Below, piece after piece: positions 55,480 through 64,000 of a stretch of DNA of 64,000 bases. Both the position numbers and the translations under genes were made by a program. The stretch comes from Ypsolopha sequella (Eukaryota; Arthropoda; Insecta; Lepidoptera; Ypsolophidae): assembly GCA_934047225.1 (NCBI GenBank), contig OW203991.1, positions 9,734,001-9,798,000 of the forward strand, given 5' to 3'. Positions within the stretch are counted from its first letter, which is position 1. Each line of letters starts with the position of its first letter. A model generated the notes under the pieces. That model ran no database searches. It had not been told where the DNA came from and saw only the letters and a program-made list of their open reading frames with translations.

Positions 55480-56083
55480 CATGAATCCCCGAGGGGGTGT
55501 CAGAGGTGTTCCAAGTATGAACTTGGGCTCGGTTAGTGATCATTGAACCTTGTTCCTGTTCGCTGGCCGGGTCTCCGGTATGGGTTCGGGCGGTTGATTA
55601 GATTTCACCTTGTATAATTATACCTAGACTTTACCTATCATTTTAATCGTTTTATATATTGCTACATAAATTAAACAAACCTTTAATTTAGTTCATATTC
55701 ATTTATTATTTTATTACATATATTTTTATAAGATTATATTTGACTAGTAAAAAGTGTATGAAAATGTAATAACTATTTGAATTTGAATTTGAAATAATAA
55801 ATTCAAAATCCATACTCCGTACACCAGCGTTTCAGCGACAATTATTAGAGCCCAACGTGATGGGTGGTGAGCCCCATCGCCGTACTTCGGGCACAAATAC
55901 ATGCTTTTTAGGCCATACAGGTTTCCTTACGATGTTTTCCTTCACCGTTCAGCAAGTGGTAAGTGATAAAAATTACTGATAAATTCCGCAAAATTCATTG
56001 GTGCATGCCCGACCGGGGATCGAACTTGGATCTCAAGATTGAGAGGCCAGCGTTCTACCCCTGAGCTATCTCCGCTTAATCAA
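55480..56083 (-). repeat. tRNA-derived SINE (minus), interrupted by family F
   Basis: GATCGAACTTGGATCTCAAG (inverse of box B, 56019) and CCCCTGAGCTATCTCCGC (inverse of box A, 56058) form the head. The 3' part CATGAATCCCCGAGGGGGTG is at 55481. Compared with 37848-38148 the SINE is split at about 55520 and 55800 by the family F repeat. Confidence 0.75.
55520..55800 (+). repeat. Family F repeat inserted in the SINE
   Basis: GGTTAGTGATCATTGAACCT, then GCCGGGTCTCCGGTATGGGT, GATTAGATTTCACCTTGTAT and a TTTGAATTTGAATTTGAAAT end. It is the inverse of 16311-16577 over its full length. Confidence 0.7.
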
Positions 56084-56188
56084 TCACAATATAATCATAC
56101 TAACTAAGGTGATTGCGAGTTTGAAAGCCATTAGACTGTGATGATTTACTCATCTGCTACACTGAATTTAATATCGTGTAAAGAGGCC

Positions 56189-56552
56189 TTTAAGAGCGGT
56201 ATCGCAGCCAAATTGTGAAAAACCCGCCTTTTTCTAGTTAATCAAAACATAACACTTAAATTCAAAATTCACTCAATAGTTATTCAACAAAACCTTTTAC
56301 TATTGTATATGCTGCCGTCGCAAAGTTTCCATTGGTTTCTGTAAATTAGAATTTCAAAATTTTTTTTCATTCCAAATTTTTGAACTAATTTACAGAAACT
56401 ACTGGGAATTTTGCTATGGCAGCATACACAATTACATAGGTAATAAGGTTTTGTTGAATAACTATTGAGTGAATTTTGAATTTAAGTGTTATGTTTCGAT
56501 TAATTAGAAAAAGGCGGGTTATTCACAATCCGGCTGCAATAACGCTCTTAAA
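56189..56552. mobile_element. 364 bp foldback MITE, TTTAAGAGCG ends
   Basis: TTTAAGAGCGGTATCGCAGC at the left pairs with the inverted right end TTTAAGAGCGTTATTGCAGC. Arms pair for about 160 bp through AACCCGCCTTTTTCTA, ATTCACTCAATAGTTATTCA and AACAAAACCTTTTAC, ending in a TTCAAAATTTTTTTT core. The TTAA inside each terminus may be a piggyBac-type target but this is unproven. Confidence 0.85.
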
Positions 56553-56569
56553 TGTCTATATTATATGAC

Positions 56570-56635
56570 CGTAAAAGTTGAACCTGCAACCTTGGAGATA
56601 CGTTTGAACCACCAAACCCTAGAGGCGGTCATATT
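56570..56635 (-). repeat. SINE head fragment
   Basis: AAAGTTGAACCTGCAACCTT and CGTTTGAACCACCAAACCCT resemble the inverse tRNA-like head at 43045-43095. Confidence 0.45.
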
Positions 56636-57112
56636 ATTATGTAAGCTATATCATACGAATCGAATATCAGAAATCAACTTACATGATAGCATTACAAAAG
56701 AAACGTTAGGGATATCCCTACCAGTTCCATTCAGTGCCTTATCATTTTGATTTATATGAAACATATACGGATTACTCGTCTGTATCATTATTGGTTATTG
56801 TACCGAATCACGCATGTACGAAATAAATGTCAGGCATTGAACTAGAATTATTTTTGAATCTGTTCTCATCAAAACTGGCATCAAAACCGGGCCGCAAAAT
56901 AACCTTTTACTCCCCATAACTAGCGAAAACAGGCACACGCACACATAGACGCATACGTGCGACGATCTCGGAGATACTCGGGTAAATGCCAATACGAAAT
57001 TCTGCCGAAATCATCATACGTACGCGTATATGCATATGCGCGTCTGTTTTCGCTCCGTCGTTGTCGAGTCGGCTTTCTGGTAGTATATATTTTGTGACCG
57101 GGCTATCCTCTT
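56636..57112. other. Unrecognised DNA
   Basis: Nothing recognised. Confidence 0.4.
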
Positions 57113-57755
57113 TTTGGGGTTCCGTACCCACAGGGCAAAACGAAGTCCTAATGTCACTCCGCTGTCCGTCTGTCTGTTCGTCTATTTGTTTGTCCATCCG
57201 TATCTCACGAGTCTCTAACTCTTAGATGAAATGAGATAGAGACATGATATTTTGATATCTTGTGCAAAATGTTGACCCAAGAAGTTATTGAAGATACATA
57301 AAAAAAAATTCAAGAGGGCCTTATATTTTATATGAAAATGGAGGCGAAAAATTATTTTTCTCATTGTTTAGAGCTCATTGAATAGAGTAAAAATGTTATT
57401 TTTTATTTTTTCATCTTTAAAAATAAAGAAACAACAAAGTCGTAATTATTAGTCCATTTTTTTATGGGTTTAACGATAAAAGTAGTTAAGATTTTTTTAT
57501 TTCCGTTTATTATGTACTATAACATGCTGTATTTAAACAACAAATACTGAAAACGCCGATAATGATATGTTATATAGGCCTACGATCCTAATACTTGACC
57601 TTATAATTTGGCAGTTTTGTTTCATACAATTTGTACGTATAGGTGTAAGTTTGTAATTTCTGTTTTAATTGTTTAAGTTTTTAAACTGTAACCTATTTTA
57701 ACGGCACGGAACTCTCAGGGCATGAATTCTGTTCACACTTGACCGGTTTTTTGTA
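57113..57755. mobile_element. GGCCAAGTGC TIR family, left end missing
   Basis: GGGGTTCCGTACCCACAGGG, CCTAATGTCACTCCGCTGTC and the right end GAACTCTCAGGGCATGAATT / CACTTGACCGGTTTTTT match the architecture of 39962-41041 and 7515-7603. The terminal left repeat is absent. Confidence 0.6.
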
Positions 57756-60201
57756 AATTAGACTTAGTTTGAGTATATTTGTGTACTTTGCTGGATATTG
57801 TTGCTCAATTACAAAGCATTTCCTACCAGTACATAATTTATTTGATTATAAAAAGAACAATAGTCTAAGAATTTTCATCCCAAGTACACAATAAAATATA
57901 TATGTAGCATATATAGAATTCCGTCTTTAATAATATACTTATATATTTTATCTACTCCCGTGCTGCAATAAGGGAACTGCAACATTAGAAGCAGTTTTAT
58001 AGGTCTAGATTGTTTATCCGATGTTATAATATTACATTATAACACCGCGATGCTGCGCTGCGATTGGACCAATTATTATAAAACCGCTAGAGAACCAATC
58101 AACAACGATAAATAATGTCCGACCTTATTTCTTAAGCTACGCCCCCTTTTTCTTGATTGGCTTTCAAGGCAGCTTTACTGGAACGACGCACCCGAGGTTA
58201 TGAACGAATGTCATCTCATTTTTCGTGAAATTTTTTGTTGAAAATATTGTAAATAAAGACGATATTTTTGATGATCGTAGATAAAGTATTGTGTGCAACT
58301 GAACATAATTAGACATTGGAACACTCATGTAAAATTACTAACTCACTTCGTTCGTTTCTAAAACAAATACCCGTGTCCCAATGTCTCAAATTATGTTACA
58401 GTTGCATCAAATACACTATTTGTTATTATTTTATTAATAGATTCCAGAAAAAGCCATTGGACCAAACCTTTCAAAAAACTTACACAAGAATTTTAAAATT
58501 TCCGTACTGTGAAATCTAAAATAAAAATAATTTAATCTGCATAATAGAACGTCGCACTAAATTATAATATGTACCCAGGCTATAAATTAATATAAAAAAA
58601 TGTTCATCAGAAATTACTGGCGGGTATTTTCAATCAAAACGAAATAAACGGTATACTTTGCAATTAAAATTTAAACGGAATTCGTTTTATTCCGACAATC
58701 CGCATGTTCATTAATTAAACCTTCCGAAGAAATTCCTGACGTCAATCACAATAGCGCAAAATTCCGACAATTTACAATCCGCCGAAACAATTATAAAGTT
58801 TTGTGACAAATTTGACAATCCAAGAATTAATTTCTCGATTGTTGGCCGCGGGAAATCTTGTAACATGACTAAACAAGATTGTGACATTCAGAACAAAATG
58901 TTGGACGGTTACCCGACATGGAAAATTCAATATCGGCCTCCGACAATTTTGTTTCAAGCCAGCTCCTTTGTTTTTGGCTTCTGCTTTGTGTTACAATAAT
59001 TGCCCGTTTCCTCCTTCTAAATTTTAATACCATTATTGTAGATAATATAAATCAGTTTCATTGTTCTAAACTTGCCTTTTATTCTTTTACTTTTAACTCT
59101 TTACAATAACGGGTGATAATATTAGCCCCTTGGCTAATAAAAGTGACACTACGATGACGTGGTCTACTTAAATTTCAATAAAATCTTAACTTACCATTAG
59201 GACAATAGATAATTCAAGAACTTTCATCCATCGGAAAAAGCTTAGTCATGATTTTTCAGTTTTTGGAACGTTATTAGTATTAAAAAGGAAAATTCATCCA
59301 AGAATTCATCGAAGTTGGTAATAAAAAAGCCAATTTTGCATTTCACTCACTCAGTATTGATCAATGAATAAGAACTGAAGAAAAATACATTTCTAATATA
59401 CATTTCTTTTTGACTATTTAGTGAAATATGTGTAAAAAGTAAAAAGTTCAGCTTATTAGTGAAGAAAGTAGGTCAAAAGAAATAAAAACTCATATAAAAT
59501 GATGAGAAAATTGTAGCCTTCGCAATGTATCCCTAAGTAGATTGAGTAAAAAAAGAAACGCTTGGAAAAATCATATAGGTTTCCTATCTCAAACAGCGAT
59601 AGTCTTATTTGTACAAAAGGAATCAGGAATCGAAAAAGAAGTGAGGGATTCCTTTTTATTTATTGCTTCGGAATTCTTTAACAAGAAAAAGGTTCGAAAA
59701 AATCATGCTTTTTAGATACTACTTCTATAATAAGAGTACCTATACTTATACTTCCAAGGCTTTTACCCGATACTTTATACTTAAAGATACTACAAGAAAT
59801 ATGCTTTGTCTCTCTAAGGGTGTGTGAGTAAGATACTTGTACTTGTAATAAGAGGTCTTTATATTGTCACTACTTTAATTTATTAGGGATAAATCAAAAT
59901 GCGCAAAAAGAAAAAAATAACAGGTTTATTTAGATTTTTAGATTTAAGACTGAACATTAACAGGTAAACAAGGTACAAGGTCGAGGGTCACTTGTGTGGA
60001 GACAAGTTTATTGGAAACCAGATAAAACTGCATTGAATTGATGAGTTATTTTACAGGATTGTCTTCTTATACGAAGAATATTTCGTGGTTTATCGTTTAT
60101 TTTGGATGTCGATGGCTGTTCGGATTATCTAAGTTTTGAGAGACCATGATGAGACAAGGAAGCTGGCTTAAGTTTTTTTTTTTCATGGTTTAAAAAAAAC
60201 A
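57756..60201. other. 2.4 kb without recognisable features
   Basis: Short open frames at 58316-59109 have no domain. No paired repeats seen. Confidence 0.35.
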
Positions 60202-60465
60202 TATACAACGTGTAACAGAAAGGTGTTATCATATTTGAAGAGCTTATTCAATCAATGGTATACAACACCTTTTACTATAGAACAAACCCTGTATCACGAA
60301 AAAAAAAAATTTACTGTTTCATATAAAAATGCAATGCCTCTCGGCCGAAATGTATGGAAGGGTAGATTTTTTTTTTGAGATTTCAGGGTTGGCTCCATAG
60401 TAAAAGTTGTTCTAAACCATTGACTGAATAAGCTCTTCAAACACCTTTCTGTTACACGTTGTATA
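60202..60465. mobile_element. MITE family D, complete copy
   Basis: TATACAACGTGTAACAGAAA at the left is the perfect inverse of the right end. The arms continue imperfectly through GGTGTT, AGAGCTTATTCA.TCAATGGT and CAACACCTTTTACTAT, about 75 bp. TATA at both edges is compatible with a TA target. A half copy is at 49591-49738. Confidence 0.8.
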
Positions 60466-60554
60466 GGATACACAGGTAACACATGATAAAAACCCTCACG
60501 TAGGGTTTATCCGTCATAAGTTGAGATAATCTTAGCTCGATACAATGTTAGTTG

Positions 60555-60670
60555 AGGTATTAAATTAAAGTAAACCCAACCTTTATTATTTCCTTGTGTA
60601 TTTCCACATATTATTATTTATTATATAGAATATATTACAAAAATAAATATATTTAATTTAATTTTAAATG
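60555..60670 (+). repeat. LINE-like 3' tail, copy 2
   Basis: TTATTTCCTTGTGTATTTCC and CATATTATTATTTATTATAT match 2764-2966. It ends in AAATATATTTAATTTAATTT. Confidence 0.5.
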
Positions 60671-60721
60671 CCACAAAATATTGTTAGGTATATTTATGCT
60701 GATAACAAAACCTTTTTTGAG

Positions 60722-60795
60722 TCAGGATCGTAGCAGATAGAAAATAATCTCTGCCTACCCCTCTGGGAGACAGGCGTGAGTATTATGTATGAAAC
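60722..60795 (+). repeat. Moth-type repeat fragment (CTCTGCCTACCCCT)
   Basis: ATAATCTCTGCCTACCCCTC followed by TGGGAGACAGGCGTGAGTAT is a pattern I recall from many lepidopteran sequences near LINE 3' ends. The source family is not assigned. Confidence 0.4.
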
Positions 60796-61451
60796 AAAAC
60801 TTTTAAATTTATTTCAAAATTAATAATATTTGAAAGACTGATTTATTCAACAACATGTAACGGTTTTAATAACACTCTCCATTGGAGCGCAAAAACGTAA
60901 TCAAGTAATATATTTTAAAAGAAAACAAAGGATGTTATTCACTGGCAATAAATAATTTTCACTGGCAACTAACTTTATCCTATCTGACTCCACATTTTAT
61001 CCCTCCGTTGGCTCCGGCCACTTCTCTTCCGGACCTTTCCGTTGGCCTAGATTAAAGAGATAGGATAAAAAAGGTCCAACATACACTTCTGGTTTACGAT
61101 GGAAACAGAACGCAGCTTTTAAAAGCAGCACTTTTACGTTTTTTATACTTGCAAAACGAATTTATAAGACATGGGAGCAAAAAATAAAAAAAATGTTTCA
61201 CGATTTTGATGAAACACAAAACAAAAGAATTAAAGTACTTATGCTTGTTTGTCCGTTTGTAGTCTCCAAAAAAAATTGGTATTTAGGATTAAAGTGACTC
61301 ATTGTTTAGTTCTAAAAAGCACAACTTGTTATTGTTTTTCTTAGTTTCAAATAAAAAATATTCAGCAAATGTGACTTGTGGCATTGTGTTACCATACTTT
61401 AATGTCAATTAGGCTTTTCTAGCAATCATAAGTGCGTTTTGAAACGAGACC
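60796..61451. other. Unassigned DNA with a small TIR pair
   Basis: TTTATCCTATCT (60971) and AGATAGGATAAA (61059-61070) form a short inverted pair around a GC-richer core. Otherwise nothing recognised. Confidence 0.4.
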
Positions 61452-61459
61452 GTGAGAAA
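61452..61459. repeat. Left target-site duplication of the P-like element
   Basis: GTGAGAAA, identical to 63641-63648. Confidence 0.85.
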
Positions 61460-61887
61460 CTCAGAATAAGGAATACAAATAGAAGCCTGGCTAAAATAAG
61501 AACTGGGCATTATCCATTGTACTCATCTAACGTAAATTACTCCTGTATACGAGTGAATGAAACGACGGACCGCACTTACTTTATATTTTTTCCTGGTGTG
61601 TCACTAGATTGAACCAAACAAATGTCAGATGGATGTAATTTGGATGTATTTTAAAAATTATAATACCATCAAATTAAATATGTCTCATCATTGTATCGTT
61701 GTGTTGTAATATCGTACGTTGCGTGCATCACATCTTAATTTGGTGGCATCGAAATGTCTAATGCATTTTGCGAAAGTTTACAGCTTCACCGAGAGAAATT
61801 AAATATTTTGGTGCTCTTCCTCTCAAAATTCGTGAAAGTGTGATTTATTATTGTTTGTGTTGATTGTTTTTTTAACTTTGGAATAAA

Positions 61888-62490
61888 ATGTCTTGTGCGA
61901 TTGAAGGCTGTGAATCGCATACAGGAAGAAAAGAAAACAACAATGAAGCAATATCATTTCATCGGTGAGTTCTGATAGTTTTTATGTTAATAAGTTGCAG
62001 GATCATACCTAAAACTCAGTAACAATAATAGTAGTTCTTGTATATCATACTCGTGTTCAATTCTACACCGATATTTGCCTGTTTTATATAGATTTTCTGC
62101 CGACTATTAGAGGTTATTATTTTTCGCATAGTGATGTACTAAAGTCCGTGTGGCAAACTATCGAACATTGGTTCCCGCGGCAGCCGTGCATAAAGGATAA
62201 TACCGCAGATTAATTGCAGCGCGAGTTAAAAGAAAAATAATGCCGAATAAATATCGCTAAGTATATTTTTTTGTTACAGATTTCCAAAAAGGGAAGAATT
62301 AAAAAGTGAATGGCTTAGACGAATAATTAGACCAAATTGGGCAATTAAAAAAAGCAATCATATTTGTTCGAAACACTTTACGCCGGATTCTTTTGGACCA
62401 AACGAAAATTTAAAATGGAGACGGTTAAAAGCAGATGCTTTACCGACGTTATATTTACCAGATACAGACACATTGGTAACCTTTAAATAA
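61888..62490 (+). CDS. THAP-domain protein (two exons), P-element transposase N-terminus
   Basis: Exon 1 is 61888-61964 (donor CATCG|GTGAGT) and exon 2 starts at 62280 after TTGTTACAG. Joined, they give 95 residues and a TAA at 62488-62490 with no break. The THAP zinc-finger C2CH residues are Cys3, Cys8 (CAIEGC), Cys55 and His58 (ICSKHF). Conserved SFHRFPK (23-29), Trp37 in SEWLRRI, and the ALPTLYLP end (79-86) complete a THAP domain of usual length. The domain binds DNA, in P elements near the transposon ends. TTG|GTAACC at 62476 could also be a donor leading to a lost exon. If translation ends at the TAA, the product is a DNA-binding domain alone. The ATG follows GAATAAA in a suitable A-rich context. 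Confidence 0.8.
61965..62279 (+). other. Intron of the THAP gene
   Basis: 315 bp, GTGAGT donor and TTTTTTTGTTACAG acceptor. Splicing inside the Arg codon of FHRFPK restores a canonical THAP sequence across the junction, which strongly supports it. Confidence 0.8.
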
Positions 62491-63601
62491 TTATGTATAA
62501 TTTCATTATTAATCTTGTTTGTAGGTACGTGCTTGTACTATACTATATAGATAATTTTTAAATTTTGGGCAACAGCACCAGTACCTATGGATGTCTGTGG
62601 TGTAGAAGAGTGCATACTTTTATGTTCGCAAATCGTTCTGAAAGGCCTGTTCAGAACTTGTACGTTACTTCCGTGATCGACTTCACGAAGAAATTCCGCA
62701 GATCAAGACATTTTCGTACTTAGTGGTTGACAATAAAAGTACTTCGACAGGGTAGTTCTATCGTGAAATTAATTTTGGGAATGCTTATTGACTTGAACTG
62801 CGCATAATTTGGTTTCTTATTACAGGTTATTAAGTATTTTAATCGTTCATTATTTGTTATTAGTTATTATTCAAGATAAGTTGATGTTTATTTGATAGAA
62901 ATAATAAAAAAATTGAAATTACCTCTGTAGTAATTGCGCTGTCATCGCTCATCATTGACATAATATTATTATTACGAATCCTATAAGTCTATGATTATTA
63001 TGATTTTTTGCGATTAATTCCTTCCTCCTTGATTGAACAAAGACGCGACATCAACGAACATCTATTTGATTGAGTTAAGAGGCGACTTAAATAGTTTACG
63101 GTTGTACCTCTGATACAAGCTACAGCATTTTTTGTACTAGAAACAAGCACAATTTTGGACTTAACTTATGTACCTACCTGCCTACGATATAGTAATTTGT
63201 ACTTAATAAAAAATATTATGCTAAACGAAAGATATCCTTTTATTAATTCCTTATTTACACAATATAACATGTGTCCCACTGGGGTAGACAGAGACCGCTT
63301 TGCTATTAATTCTCTTGGTCTCCTTCCAAAGCAAGAGGATGTCACCAGAAAGGTCGGTGCCTCCTGCATTCTCTTTTTTTTCACAGTTTGATACGATATA
63401 ATGTGTGGTATGCAGATTGGTCGTGGTTCATTTCGATTTGGTTTATTTATTGTAGTCAAAAATCGACATTGTTACATCACTAGCAAAGCAACGACCTAGT
63501 GACAACCTACCTAATTAAGAAAAAACTAATACATATCCATCTCTCTCTAATGCACTAGAATGTCGTAAGAAAATCAAGGATAGGTGTCTTTCTCCGCGTA
63601 T
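62491..63601. other. Non-coding 3' part of the P-like element
   Basis: No GTP-binding or catalytic transposase segments were recognised. Open frames at 63155-63459 on both strands have no domain. This is where an internal deletion of the transposase would be placed. Confidence 0.5.
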
Positions 63602-63640
63602 TATTTTAGCCAGGCTTCTATTTGTATTCCTTATTCTGAG

Positions 63641-63648
63641 GTGAGAAA
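63641..63648. repeat. Right target-site duplication of the P-like element
   Basis: GTGAGAAA, identical to 61452-61459. Confidence 0.85.
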
Positions 63649-64000
63649 TCACCTTAAGGATGGTCGTCATGACGCGACCAACTCAGTTACGGGCACCGCC
63701 AAATGTCATGCTGTTTCATTTCGCTATAAGGTACATGCTACATGAAACTTGCGAGGACAATACTCGTGCCGATTTCGTCGCCAGCGCAAAATTGAAAACT
63801 TGCTTCAGTAGAAACCACATTTTCGCAAGATTGTGGACGTTTTCAAACATTACTTTTGGTTACTATTAATCCAGATAACACTGTCAATGCTTGACCCATA
63901 TACATTTTTTGATTTTATGTAAAACAATAAAAGCACATTTGGCTACACTTTTGGTAAAAAACTGCTAAATTTACGTATTTTAGGGGTTTGTATTGTAAAA
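63649..64000. other. Unrecognised DNA
   Basis: The plus open frame 63660-63869 has no recognisable domain. Confidence 0.4.

Larger units (their letters stand above)
61460..63640 (+). mobile_element. P-element-like transposon, perfect 39 bp TIRs and 8 bp duplication
   Basis: 61460-61498 (begins CTCAGAATAAGGAATACAAA) is the exact reverse complement of 63602-63640. Immediately outside, GTGAGAAA stands at 61452-61459 and 63641-63648, a perfect 8 bp target duplication. The 2181 bp element contains a two-exon THAP-domain gene (61888-62490). P elements encode a transposase with an N-terminal THAP domain and make 8 bp duplications, so membership of that superfamily is the best inference. hAT elements also make 8 bp duplications and are the main alternative. 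No transposase core was recognised in 62491-63600. Perfect TIRs suggest a young insertion. Confidence 0.8.

Noticed and set aside
61460..63640. Host THAP gene with coincidental flanking repeats
   Set aside because: Perfect 39 bp inverted ends together with a perfect 8 bp duplication exactly at their edges are very unlikely by chance.

Overview
The window looks like non-coding, transposon-dense nuclear DNA of an insect, most probably a moth or butterfly. It is strongly AT-rich and has no operons and almost no long open reading frames. It carries tRNA-derived SINEs, R1-like and CR1/L2-like LINE fragments, a mariner, Helitron-like remnants with (TGAC)n termini and GC-rich 3' hairpins, and many terminal-inverted-repeat MITEs. 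Lepidoptera is inferred from these repeat types and was not tested by a search.

Layout. 1-8.5 kb: AT-rich DNA with palindromes, LINE tails, a 470 bp MITE (5641-6110), and a compact minus-strand promoter with heat-shock elements (6513-6658) that has no recognisable gene behind it. 8.5-16.7 kb: several foldback elements, a LINE nuclease-domain fragment, a two-exon Myb/SANT-like pseudogene (12995-13675), a hAT-type MITE with an 8 bp target duplication (14806-15068), and a SINE. 17.2-18.4 kb: a minisatellite of about 28 units of 44 bp with an 88 bp higher-order period. 19-28 kb: mostly unrecognised DNA with TIR elements at 25.2, 25.8 and 27.1 kb. 28-36.2 kb: a nested block. A CR1/L2-like LINE (+) sits inside an R1-like LINE (-), which sits inside a Helitron-like remnant. 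Next to it is a head-to-tail duplication of a 1.59 kb Helitron-like unit.

36.2-57.8 kb: foldback elements, SINEs, a hAT MITE (41870-42712), a TTAA MITE inside a Helitron fragment (48122-48402), a dead near-full-length mariner (about 52684-53996), and a SINE interrupted by another repeat. 57.8-64 kb: mostly unrecognised DNA, one MITE, and a 2181 bp element at 61460-63640. That element has perfect 39 bp terminal inverted repeats and a perfect 8 bp target duplication (GTGAGAAA). It carries the only intact recognisable gene in the window, a two-exon 95-residue THAP-domain protein. THAP domain plus 8 bp duplication points to the P-element superfamily.

No evidence ties these genes into a pathway. 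The biology visible is layered transposition, and the standouts are the THAP-only P-like element and the orphan heat-shock-type promoter.
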